This document shows, piece by piece, positions 18,035 through 26,059 of a stretch of 46,210 bases of DNA (position 1 is its first letter; every line of letters starts with the position of its first letter). The notes beneath the pieces were generated by a model that did not search any database, was not told the origin of the DNA, and saw only the letters and a program-made list of their open reading frames with translations. Source of the stretch: Clostridioides difficile CD160 (GTDB lineage: Bacteria > Bacillota > Clostridia > Peptostreptococcales > Peptostreptococcaceae); the NCBI RefSeq assembly GCF_000449425.2, contig NZ_AVHW01000064.1, forward strand, positions 1-46,210, given 5' to 3'. A program made the position numbers and the translations under genes.

Positions 18035-18099
18035 TTGACAAATATAATTTACGAATGTATAATTTATTTAACGTTATTTATAATTTACAAAGGTATAAT
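18035..18099 (+). promoter_or_regulatory. consensus promoter overlaid by a 21-bp direct repeat
   Basis: TTGACA (18035-18040), 17 bases, then TATAAT (18058-18063) is a perfect sigma-A consensus pointing to the cysteine-synthase-like gene. TATAATTTACGAATGTATAAT (18043-18063) is repeated at 18079-18099 with two changes, 36 bases apart. The first copy covers the -10 box. A related inverted element lies at about 18125-18145. These look like binding sites for the divergent XRE-cupin regulator. Confidence 0.7.
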
Positions 18100-18200
18100 A
18101 TAACGAACGTTAAATATACTACACATCCGTAATATAAATTATACTGCATAAAGGATTGCTTTTCAACGGATGATAGTTGAGAAACTAAGGGGGAATTGTA

Positions 18201-19163
18201 ATGCGTGTACTTAACAATGTTACAGAGGCTATAGGCAATACTCATATGTTATGTTTGTCTAAAATAACAAAGGAATTTGGAGTTGAAGGCAAAATTTATG
18301 CAAAGATGGAATATTTAAATCCAGGATTCAGTAAAAAAGACCGTGTAGCGTTACAGATGATTACAGAAGCAGAAAATGCAGGGTTATTAGCTCCAGGTCA
18401 AGCAGTTGTGGAATTAACAAGTGGTAATACAGGAACAGGATTAGCAATAGCTTGTGCATGTAAAGGTTATAAATTTATAGCATGTATGTCAAAAGGAAAT
18501 TCTATGGAAAGAGCAAGAATGATGAAAGCTTTAGGGGCAGAAGTAGTTCTTGTAGACCAAATGCCAAATTCAGTTCATGGACAAGTATCTGGTGAAGATT
18601 TAGCACTTGTAGAAATTGAGGCTCAAAAAATAGCAAAAGAAAGAAATGCATTTAGAGCAGACCAATTCAATCTAGAAGCTTGTAACCATGCACATGAATG
18701 TTATACAGCAGAAGAAATGTGGGAGCAATTAGATGGGAATATCGATGTATTTGTAGATTTTCTTGGAAGTGGTAGTACTTTTGCTGGTTGTTCAAAAACA
18801 CTTAAAAAACACAACCCTTCTATTAAATGCTATGTAGTTGAACCTGAAACGGCAGCAATTTATTCAGGTAAAGAAATAACTGACCAAGGGCATAAAATAC
18901 AAGGTGGAGGTTACTCTATGGATTTGCCACTAGTAGACAAAAAACTTATTGATGGATATATTCAAGTTACAGATGATGAAGCAACTGATGTGGCAAGAAA
19001 ATTGGCTAAATTAGAGGGCGTATTTGCAGGTTTTTCTTCTGGTGCAAATGTATGTGCAGCAATTAAGCTATTAAAAAGTACAGAAAAAGGGAAAAGTATA
19101 GTTTTAACTCTTAATGATAGTGGTCTAAAATATTTAAGTACTGATTTATATGAAGAATTATAA
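18201..19163 (+). CDS. PLP-dependent cysteine synthase family enzyme
   Basis: This 320-residue fold-type II PLP enzyme resembles O-acetylserine sulfhydrylase. The PLP lysine is K46 in NPGFSKKDRVA, where CysK normally has NPGGSVKDR. The substrate-binding loop is TSGNTGTG (about 70-77). GSGSTFAG near 190 is the phosphate-binding loop, and a C-terminal SSGAN is also present. It begins with VTEAIGNTHMLCL, matching the usual IGNTPLVRL start. The motif differences mean the substrate may not be O-acetylserine; diaminopropionate- or cystathionine-forming relatives share this fold. It has a strong promoter and GGGGG before ATG. It is probably controlled by the divergent XRE-cupin gene. Confidence 0.85.
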   Translation: MRVLNNVTEAIGNTHMLCLSKITKEFGVEGKIYAKMEYLNPGFSKKDRVALQMITEAENAGLLAPGQAVVELTSGNTGTGLAIACACKGYKFIACMSKGNSMERARMMKALGAEVVLVDQMPNSVHGQVSGEDLALVEIEAQKIAKERNAFRADQFNLEACNHAHECYTAEEMWEQLDGNIDVFVDFLGSGSTFAGCSKTLKKHNPSIKCYVVEPETAAIYSGKEITDQGHKIQGGGYSMDLPLVDKKLIDGYIQVTDDEATDVARKLAKLEGVFAGFSSGANVCAAIKLLKSTEKGKSIVLTLNDSGLKYLSTDLYEEL

Positions 19164-19212
19164 TAATATTAGAACGATTGATTCTTAAATTAAATATATA
19201 GATTTAAATTAT

Positions 19213-19263
19213 AAAAAGTATCTCAATATAATTTTTTGAAATTATAAAGGAGATGCTTTTTAT
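19213..19263 (+). terminator. terminator of the cysteine-synthase-like gene
   Basis: AAAAAGTATCTC pairs imperfectly with GAGATGCTTTTT, with an inner ATAATTT/AAATTAT stem, and ends in a T-rich run. Confidence 0.8.
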
Positions 19264-19901
19264 TTTATAAATATATAATATTATAAGTGTAATAGTAAAA
19301 ATATTGGAAAATGAATTTAAGTTACAGAGAGGTATATATTGCAACTATTGACTTAGTCTGAGGATGGTTACATAAAGTTATGAATAAAGGTATTACTATA
19401 CAATATACTTATCTATTTATATTTATGTTCAAATTTTGGTGAAATAATTAGAACTTATGAGAAAGATAAGAATAATAAAAACTGTTGTAAAGATTAAGTA
19501 AAAAAATTACTAAAAAGATTTTTATATAACTAACTAAAAAAAGGCATCCTGTAGATGTAAATTAGTTTTTGAAAGACATTAACTTCTAAATCAGATTTAT
19601 ACTGTGGCAATATGAAAGTATATAAATTTAGCTAGATAAAAGGCTTATAAAATAATTAAGTTAATAAATTAATGTGAGTTTATATAGACCTTCATGATTA
19701 TTTACTTTTTTTATGCCTGTTTTATCTAATAAAAAATAGATATTATTAGGAGTAGAACATCTATTTTTTATTAGATGTTATAATTAATTATTAGTATAAG
19801 TGTATTTTATCTTACAATAATAATCATACAAAATAATAGACTAATACTATAATATTGATGTAATAGTTATAAATTATAAGTTCTTATATAACAAGTTTAT
19901 A
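19264..19901. other. gap with one strong inverted repeat
   Basis: No reading frame of note is present on either strand. The only clear structure is the inverted repeat at 19725-19775, listed separately. Confidence 0.5.
19725..19775. repeat. perfect 17-bp inverted repeat
   Basis: TCTAATAAAAAATAGAT (19725-19741) is the exact reverse complement of ATCTATTTTTTATTAGA (19759-19775), with a 17-base loop. No gene ends within 140 bases on the minus strand (the TIGR04076 gene ends at 19902) or 560 bases on the plus strand. It may act as a weak bidirectional terminator or be a miniature element end. Confidence 0.7.
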
Positions 19902-20222
19902 TTACATTTCAGATTCTTCATCTGTTCTCTCAATTTTGAAAATAACAGGACGAATACCATCATTACAAGAACATATAGCAATACCTTCCTTATCTATCCA
20001 ATCTCCATAGTAAAATAATTCACTACCATGAGATAAAGCAAATACATACTGATACATCGCCTTCCATGCTTCATCACATAATTTCTTGGGTTTAGCAAAA
20101 TCTCCAAAAAATACTTCTCCTACTTTATGCATAGGACATTTTCCAATACCTTTACAGCCATATTTATCTGCTAAATCTTGATGGAATGTAGTTTTTATCA
20201 CTTCTATTTTACACTTTTTCAT
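19902..20222 (-). CDS. TIGR04076 family protein
   Basis: This 106-residue cytoplasmic protein of unknown function starts at the second of two in-frame ATG codons. AAGGAG lies 9 bases before 20222 but overlaps the first ATG at 20231. It matches the TIGR04076 pattern: MKKCKIEVIKTTFHQDLA, an N-terminal cysteine pair (KYGCKGIGKCPMHKVGE), an aromatic middle (AWKAMYQYVFALSHG) and a C-terminal ICSCNDGIRPVIFKIER. The four or five conserved cysteines suggest metal binding or redox chemistry. It is a single gene. The 39 bases downstream hold no obvious terminator. Confidence 0.8.
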   Translation of the reverse strand: MKKCKIEVIKTTFHQDLADKYGCKGIGKCPMHKVGEVFFGDFAKPKKLCDEAWKAMYQYVFALSHGSELFYYGDWIDKEGIAICSCNDGIRPVIFKIERTDEESEM

Positions 20223-20346
20223 AAAAGTCATCTCCTTATAGATTTGTTTATATAAGTATATGTTCTATTTTATATTTAAACAAGTACTTACTTTTAAGTA
20301 AAGTACTAACATTTAGGATAGTGTTTTTATTATAAGAGGGGATTAA

Positions 20347-20529
20347 ATGGGCATGAAGACTATAACAACAGGAAAGAAACTAGCATTTAAAAAATATGGA
20401 AGTTTTACTTTAGAGCCAGACTTAGGTAAACAAATATTTGTACTTCAGGGTTCATATTCAATATAGAAATTTAGATAAGAATATAACAAAATATATTTAT
20501 ATTGTTTAGGAATTGCTTGCATGAAATAA
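20347..20529 (+). pseudogene. decayed copy of the DUF6765/jacalin-like 3' end
   Basis: This stretch aligns without gaps to the end of the lectin gene at a constant offset of 4947 bases (15412 to 20359; stop 15580 to 20527), with roughly four of five bases identical. It keeps FKKYGSFTLEPDLGKQIFVLQGSYS and the final CLGIACMK. In-frame stops occur at 20464-20466 and 20476-20478. An upstream AGAGGGG and ATG 20347 would allow a 39-residue peptide, but the domain would be incomplete. Homology continues through the terminator. Confidence 0.88.
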
Positions 20530-20587
20530 TTATATGAGAGAATTTTAAAAAATCAAATTAGAAGTTTTTATTTAATAGATAAATTAG

Positions 20588-20622
20588 AAGGTAACAACTA
20601 GAGTTAGTTATTACCTCCTTTT
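20588..20622 (+). terminator. terminator copied with the lectin gene fragment
   Basis: GGTAACAACT (20590-20599) pairs with AGTTATTACC (20606-20615), followed by TCCTTTTT. It lies at the same 4947-base offset from the lectin gene terminator. Confidence 0.8.
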
Positions 20623-20625
20623 TAA

Positions 20626-21129
20626 TATTTTTTAAAAGAAAGTGAATGAGTTAGAAGACTATTTCAATAGTTTAAAAGGAAGATAAGAAATAAAGAACAG
20701 TATTATTATATGAAAAATTAGGTAGTAAATTATTTTTAACACCATACTAGTTTAATAAAATAAAACAAATAAATTGTCTTAGATTAATTATAAATAGATG
20801 AATTCGTAAAAACAATAAATAAACATAAAGAAAAGATAAGAATTTTGTCTAGTTATACGTTTTTATTGACCAGTTACGCAGTTGATATTGAATATTCTAA
20901 ATATTGATGTTATTTTATAGATGGTTTAAACATACTAGGGGGCTTTATAAATGTGATTTATAGGATTTATAGAGAATGTATAAAATAGTAAAAATTTAGA
21001 ACTATATTTGATGATATTACAGAGTATATGTATAGAATAATGCTTATACATTAAGTTAGATATAAGGAATGTGCAATTTGTATTGGATGATTCATTTTTA
21101 TAGTGTATGCTTTTAACTTATTTAATAAA
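20626..21129. other. gap with a second upstream block and a dead start codon
   Basis: Positions 20843-20904 match the block upstream of the lectin gene (13821-13882). They are followed by AGGGGG (20937-20942) and ATG 20951, but the next codon is TGA. This looks like the promoter and start of a further lost paralogue. No intact gene is present. Confidence 0.5.
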
Positions 21130-21164
21130 AAAGTAAAGATGTACTCCCAATACATCTTTACTTT
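21130..21164 (-). terminator. strong minus-strand terminator
   Basis: AAAGTAAAGATGTA (21130-21143) and TACATCTTTACTTT (21151-21164) pair perfectly over 14 bp. The T run follows on the minus strand only, so it ends transcripts from the small gene at 21257-21433. Confidence 0.85.
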
Positions 21165-21256
21165 AATAGAAGTTATAGTTACTTATAAAGTACGAAAAAA
21201 TTATATCTTTATTAAGGTAGATAAATCCAAAAAGGTTTTCCTAGAAAAACTTAATT

Positions 21257-21433
21257 TTAATTATATCGACTTACTAACAATAAAACTTGATGTAAGCATG
21301 TTTCAACTACAGTTTCTCCATATTCTGATATAAAATCATCTAACTGTGTATCTAAAAAATTACAATAATCATATGAACTACTTATATAAGCAGTTAATAT
21401 ATGTGTACATTTGTCTATTTCTCCAATAAACAT
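21257..21433 (-). CDS. small hypothetical protein, 58 residues
   Basis: No family was recognised. The start is placed at the second in-frame ATG (21431-21433), 9 bases after GGGGG; the first ATG (21440-21442) touches that sequence directly and is less likely. The peptide is mildly acidic and helical (MFIGEIDKCTHILTAYISS, then DTQLDDFISEYGETVVETC) with four cysteines. A strong terminator on the same strand lies about 90 bases downstream, which supports a real transcript. It could be a truncated copy of a longer gene. Confidence 0.5.
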   Translation of the reverse strand: MFIGEIDKCTHILTAYISSSYDYCNFLDTQLDDFISEYGETVVETCLHQVLLLVSRYN

Positions 21434-21442
21434 ATTATTCAT

Positions 21443-21874
21443 CCCCCTAAAAAATTTAGTAAAAATAAAAATTGTATTTTAGTAATCAAATAACAAAACT
21501 TATAAAATTTTTTAGTACTAGTTCCTATAACTCTATAAAACTAAATATTCCTAGTTTTACCAATTTAGTTTTATTCTACAAATATATAATACTAGAAGTT
21601 GCTTTATTATTCAACATGCTTGTTTGAAAATGAAAATTATTATAAATTTATACTTGTTTTTTAAAAAAGAAAATCTAATGATAAATGAGTATATCTGTTA
21701 TTATTTAAATTAAAAATTGTTTGGTTAAACTGACTAGTTTTTGTTTAAATGAGTAAATGTAAAAAGGCGTTAGATAAAATATTATAAATAAAAAAATAGA
21801 AAAGTTATTTTACTATTAGCAAAAATTTTAAGATATATGTGATAAAAAAGTTATATAAAGTATTTATAAACACC
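21443..21874. other. AT-rich gap
   Basis: No gene is seen. An 11-bp inverted repeat, TAAAACTAAAT (21536-21546) with ATTTAGTTTTA (21563-21573), lacks a T run and has no clear role. Confidence 0.4.
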
Positions 21875-21918
21875 AAAAGATATAGAGAATTGTGCGTTAC
21901 AATTCTTTATATCTTTTT
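21875..21918. terminator. terminator downstream of the zinc-ribbon protein
   Basis: AAAAGATATAGAGAATTGT pairs with ACAATTCTTTATATCTTTT around a 4- to 6-base loop. It has T runs on both strands and lies about 90 bases past the minus-strand gene ending at 22008. Confidence 0.75.
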
Positions 21919-22007
21919 AACATATTAAAAAACTTTATAATCTAACAAGAAATGTACATAGAGTAAATGCTATTAATTAATATTAAATAAACAAAGTAAA
22001 ATAATTG

Positions 22008-22256
22008 CTATTTAATAATCTTTCCACAATAAGGACAATAAGTACCACTCTTTAAAAGTTCCATTCTTGAATCTAAACAATGATTACAGTTTGGACAGCG
22101 ATAAAATTTCCAATCAATAAAAATACCAAAAAGAGTAAAAATAATCGAAAATGTATAGTTTCCCCTAAAAATAATAAATGCAGCAGCAATCATAAACATG
22201 CTTATGGATACTAAAAAGCTTATTTTCAATTTTGTATAAGTATCTATACTTCTCAT
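22008..22256 (-). CDS. small membrane protein with C-terminal zinc ribbon
   Basis: This 82-residue protein has two membrane helices (about 10-28 and 32-48) followed by a rubredoxin-like zinc ribbon: CPNCNHCLD, then CPYCGK at the C-terminus, giving two CxxC knuckles. GGTGAT precedes the ATG. It is a single gene, oriented away from the ABC transporter operon. Function is unknown; proteins of this shape are common in Clostridia. Confidence 0.75.
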   Translation of the reverse strand: MRSIDTYTKLKISFLVSISMFMIAAAFIIFRGNYTFSIIFTLFGIFIDWKFYRCPNCNHCLDSRMELLKSGTYCPYCGKIIK

Positions 22257-22517
22257 ATAATCACCAACTTATTTTAAATTTAATTCTACTAATAAAAGTA
22301 TAGCAAGTCTATTATAAAAAAGATAAACTAAAAGATTACAATAAAAAATAAACGTATTATAAACTACTTTCTAAAATAGCCAATTTAAAAGTATATTTCT
22401 GAGGAGTTTTTGATAAATCAAATAATTTAAGCTTTATTTAAGGTTAAGACTATATTGATATAAGATTTAAGTTTTAATATATATGTGTAATCAAAATAAT
22501 TTAGGAGGATTAGTATA

Positions 22518-23540
22518 TTGATAAATTGGGAAATAAAAAAACTGATTAAATCTAAAAGCATGTTTATATCTATAGGAATACTAATGCTAATACTATCAAT
22601 CAATATCTTTATTAAGCCTGTTTTAGAAACAGAAAATTACTATATAGATAAAGAAAGAGGGCGTATAGAAGATATAAGAAGTAGTAGTGATATAGGCAAT
22701 TATAAATTTCAAAATAAGATTAATATTTTAAAACAGCTTTCAAATCAAACAGATACAGATGAATTTTCTAAAAGAATTAAATCAATGTCAAATAACAAGC
22801 TTTATAATCTAAGAGTGAATGAATATAAAGACATTAATTTTTGGAAAGTGTTTAATTATAGAGCTACAAATACACTTATAAACATAGGTATATTAATTAT
22901 TATCGCTATAATTATATCAAATATTTATATAGATGAGGTGGTTTGTTCAGTAAGAGATATTATACTCTCATCAAAAGAGAAGAAAAAATCATTAAAATCA
23001 AAAATAGTTGTTGCTTTATTAATTCCATTAATAATTTATTCTGTTTATTTAATTGGAGTATTCATTATAACTTGTATTCAACAAGGTATACCAATTAACG
23101 GAGATTTGGAAGCTTTTAGGATAGTAGATAACATAGCTACTTTGAAATCCAATCCAAGTATAATAAATTACGTAATATCAAATATAGGTATCGAGCTTTT
23201 AATGTTTGAAGGATGGGCCATGATAGCCATATTAGGTTCATTTATAAGTAAATCTTCAATATCATCAATAAGTTTTTTTATATTTATTATAGCTATAACT
23301 AAGATAATGTCAGTAATTCATGTATTACCTAAAAAATTACTTTTAGTTATTTCTACTGTAAATTATTATGATTTGATATTTGGATTTAATAAAATAATAG
23401 GAAATTATTTAGGAGAGATTATGATATTTAAAATGCATATAGATATTGTTAATCTATCAATAGGGTTTTTGATAGCAATATTCGTAGGTGCTATGTCATT
23501 ATGTTTCTTAGTAATAAAGTCAGATTATATAAGTAAATAA
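22518..23540 (+). CDS. ABC-2-type transporter permease
   Basis: This 340-residue membrane protein starts at TTG 22518, nine bases after AGGAGG (22503-22508); no better ATG exists. The layout is an N-terminal helix (about 14-32), a long extracytoplasmic loop (about 33-115), then five or six helices to the end (about 118-335). This matches ABC-2 permeases of exporter type. It is followed after 12 bases by the ATPase gene. With the second permease at 24446 the system would be a heteromeric exporter, under probable control of the two-component system encoded just downstream. The substrate is unknown; antimicrobial peptides are a common one for this gene order. Confidence 0.82.
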   Translation: MINWEIKKLIKSKSMFISIGILMLILSINIFIKPVLETENYYIDKERGRIEDIRSSSDIGNYKFQNKINILKQLSNQTDTDEFSKRIKSMSNNKLYNLRVNEYKDINFWKVFNYRATNTLINIGILIIIAIIISNIYIDEVVCSVRDIILSSKEKKKSLKSKIVVALLIPLIIYSVYLIGVFIITCIQQGIPINGDLEAFRIVDNIATLKSNPSIINYVISNIGIELLMFEGWAMIAILGSFISKSSISSISFFIFIIAITKIMSVIHVLPKKLLLVISTVNYYDLIFGFNKIIGNYLGEIMIFKMHIDIVNLSIGFLIAIFVGAMSLCFLVIKSDYISK

Positions 23541-23552
23541 AGGAGAGTTAAG

Positions 23553-24440
23553 ATGAATAAGTTAGAAATAAAAAATCTTTCAAAGATATACGGTAAAAAA
23601 GTAGTAAATGATAATATTACAATAACTCTAGAAAATGGAGTTTATGGTCTTTTAGGACCCAATGGAGCAGGAAAATCTACTTTAATGAAACAAATAACAA
23701 CATTGATAAAACCTAACAATGGTCAAATTCTCTATAATGGTAAGGATATATTTAAGATGGATGATGATTATAGAAATATTTTAGGATACTTGCCACAAGA
23801 GTTTGGAATTTATAAAAACTTTACAGCAAAACAATTTTTACAGTATATAGGGGCATTAAAAGGTTTAAAGGGAAAAGATTTAAATAGGAATATAGATGAG
23901 TTATTAGAATTAGTAGGACTCTATGATGTAAGAAATAAGGCTATAGGAAAATTTTCTGGCGGTATGAAGAGAAGAGTTGGTATAGCGCAAGTCTTATTAA
24001 ATAACCCAAAAATAATAGTACTTGATGAACCAACAGCAGGTCTTGACCCACAAGAAAGAGCTAGATTTAGAAATCTAATAGCCAAAATATCTAGGGATAA
24101 GATAATAATTCTTTCTACTCATATAATTTCAGATATAGAATCAGTTGCAAAAGAAACCCTAATGATTAAAAATGGCAAACTTCTAATGAAAGGAACACAC
24201 AAAGAAATATTAAAGCACATGGAAAACAAAGTATATAATATTCAAGTTAAAAATGAGGCTGAAATTGATAAGATTCAGTCTAAGTATAAGGTTATAAGTA
24301 TTCAAAGTGATGTTAATTCAATAGTACTTAGAATAGTTTCAGATGATATTCCAACTGAAACTAATACACAACAAGTTCAAGCAAGATTTGAAGATGTATA
24401 TATGTTTTATTTTGATTTAGAAAATGTAAAGGAGATATAG
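23553..24440 (+). CDS. ABC transporter ATP-binding protein
   Basis: This 295-residue ATPase is of the CcmA/drug-export type. Walker A is GPNGAGKST (35-43). The Q-loop is in GYLPQEFGIYKNFT. The signature is FSGGMKRR (F instead of L). Walker B is IIVLDEPTAGLD, and the switch histidine is in LSTHII. The C-terminal extension of about 80 residues is typical of exporters working with ABC-2 permeases. GGAGAG precedes the ATG by 6 bases. It powers the two flanking permeases. Confidence 0.95.
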   Translation: MNKLEIKNLSKIYGKKVVNDNITITLENGVYGLLGPNGAGKSTLMKQITTLIKPNNGQILYNGKDIFKMDDDYRNILGYLPQEFGIYKNFTAKQFLQYIGALKGLKGKDLNRNIDELLELVGLYDVRNKAIGKFSGGMKRRVGIAQVLLNNPKIIVLDEPTAGLDPQERARFRNLIAKISRDKIIILSTHIISDIESVAKETLMIKNGKLLMKGTHKEILKHMENKVYNIQVKNEAEIDKIQSKYKVISIQSDVNSIVLRIVSDDIPTETNTQQVQARFEDVYMFYFDLENVKEI

Positions 24441-24445
24441 TATAA

Positions 24446-25219
24446 ATGATATATTTAGTTAAATCTGAAATGATAAAAATACTAAAATCAAAGAGTATCT
24501 GGATGATTTGGATATTTCTACTACTTTTTGGGTTTGTTCTTATTAGAAAATTTGATGTTTTAGATACGTATGCAGATATATTTTATAAAATAGAAGGGTC
24601 TATACCTTTAATAGGTTTGGTAATGTTTATAATAACTTCTGGAAATTATACAAAAGAATATGATTCTAACCTGACTGGTTTAATAAATACAACTAAAAAT
24701 GGTAAGAAATCAGTAGTATTATCAAAAATAATGGCTAGTGGTTTAATTTTATCTATGATTAATATTTCTTTTGTATTATTAGTAGGAATGAGAGGATTTA
24801 GTTTTTTTGACTTTAAACATTTAGATGAGCCAATTAAAAACTTATGGTATTTTGGAAATAGTAATTTTAATATTACAGTAATACAAATGTATCTGATTGT
24901 TATAGTAACTACTGTTTTTGCTTCTTTTATATTTGCACAAATAGGTTTAACACTTTCCTCTATATTTAAATCATCTATAATACCATTTATACTAGGTGGA
25001 TTAATAATGGCAATACCATATTTTAGCGTAGGTTTTATTCCAGCTAAAGCCATAAAATTTATGTCAGTAACTCCAAACTGGATTATGATGAGCCAACAAA
25101 TTGTTAGATATAATGTACCAAGCACATTGATTGGTTTATCCATAGTAATCTCAATTATATTAATGATACTATTAACTAAAATAACATATAAAAATTTTAC
25201 ATCAAGTGAAAGGTTTTAA
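24446..25219 (+). CDS. ABC transporter permease
   Basis: This 257-residue protein with six likely membrane helices begins MIYLVKSEMIKILKSKSIWM, a start shared by many ABC-2 permeases, and has a helix pair at about 18-65 and further helices at about 88-110, 145-170, 175-195 and 230-250. It begins 6 bases after the ATPase stop, with GGAG inside the end of that gene. It is the second permease of the exporter. A 110-base gap with its own AGGAGG then separates the regulator genes. Confidence 0.82.
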   Translation: MIYLVKSEMIKILKSKSIWMIWIFLLLFGFVLIRKFDVLDTYADIFYKIEGSIPLIGLVMFIITSGNYTKEYDSNLTGLINTTKNGKKSVVLSKIMASGLILSMINISFVLLVGMRGFSFFDFKHLDEPIKNLWYFGNSNFNITVIQMYLIVIVTTVFASFIFAQIGLTLSSIFKSSIIPFILGGLIMAIPYFSVGFIPAKAIKFMSVTPNWIMMSQQIVRYNVPSTLIGLSIVISIILMILLTKITYKNFTSSERF

Positions 25220-25330
25220 CTAAAAATAATAGTGACTTTATTTGTATATTAGTTTAGTTTAAAATAATATAAACAAATTTTAGAGAAAATATATGCTAAT
25301 ATATAAGTAAATTATCATAGGAGGTTATTT

Positions 25331-26056
25331 ATGGAAAATAGTATTTTAGTAATAGATGACGAGGTAGAAATATTAAAACTTTTAGAAACTGTATTAAAAA
25401 AAGAAGGTTTTAATAATATATATACAGCAAAAACTAGAAGAGAAGGGTTAGAAATATTTAAAAATATTAACCCTGATTTAATTATACTAGATATTATGCT
25501 ACCTGATGGTGAAGGTTACGATATTTGTAAAGAAATAAGAAAAATCTCTACTTCTCCAATAATATTTTTATCAGCTAAAACGGAAGAATTAGATAAATTA
25601 CTTGGGCTTGCAATTGGAGGAGATGATTATGTTACAAAACCGTTTAGTCCTAAGGAAGTAGCTTTTAGGGTCAAAGCTCACTTAAGAAGATTAAGTTATT
25701 TTAATGAGAGCCAAAATGGAAGTATGAATTTAGACAATGATAAAGAAAAAATTATATCATTTGGACCATATAAATTAAATGAAAGTAGAGCAGAACTTAT
25801 AAAAGATGGGCAGTCCATAGGATTATCTGCAAAGGAATTAAAAATATTATCTTTATTTGCACACAATCAAAATCAGATTATAAGTAAAGAGAGGTTATGG
25901 GATAAGGTGTGGGGAGAAGATTATGTCGGTTTTGATAACACTATAATGGTCCATATAAGAAAAATTAGAGAGAAATTGGAGGATAATCCCTCAAAACCAG
26001 AATATATTTTGACAGTAAAAGGTCTTGGATATAAATTGGCAGTAAAGGAAGATTAG
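25331..26056 (+). CDS. OmpR-family response regulator
   Basis: This 241-residue regulator has a receiver domain (about 4-118) with DD near residue 13, phosphoacceptor D54 (ILDIMLPDGEG) and the switch K in TKPFSPKEV. A winged-helix DNA-binding domain follows (about 145-238: LSAKELKILSLFA, VWGEDYVGFDNTIMVHIRK, VKGLGYKL). AGGAGG precedes the ATG. It is paired with the histidine kinase that starts 3 bases after its stop and probably controls the adjacent ABC exporter. Confidence 0.95.
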   Translation: MENSILVIDDEVEILKLLETVLKKEGFNNIYTAKTRREGLEIFKNINPDLIILDIMLPDGEGYDICKEIRKISTSPIIFLSAKTEELDKLLGLAIGGDDYVTKPFSPKEVAFRVKAHLRRLSYFNESQNGSMNLDNDKEKIISFGPYKLNESRAELIKDGQSIGLSAKELKILSLFAHNQNQIISKERLWDKVWGEDYVGFDNTIMVHIRKIREKLEDNPSKPEYILTVKGLGYKLAVKED

Positions 26057-26059
26057 AAT

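Noticed and set aside
21103-21333. 76-residue plus-strand open frame
   Set aside because: It reads through a strong terminator hairpin (21130-21164), has no Shine-Dalgarno and overlaps the better supported minus-strand small gene.
24646-25143. 165-residue minus-strand open frame
   Set aside because: It lies wholly inside the ABC permease gene on the other strand, lacks a ribosome binding site and has no recognisable domain.
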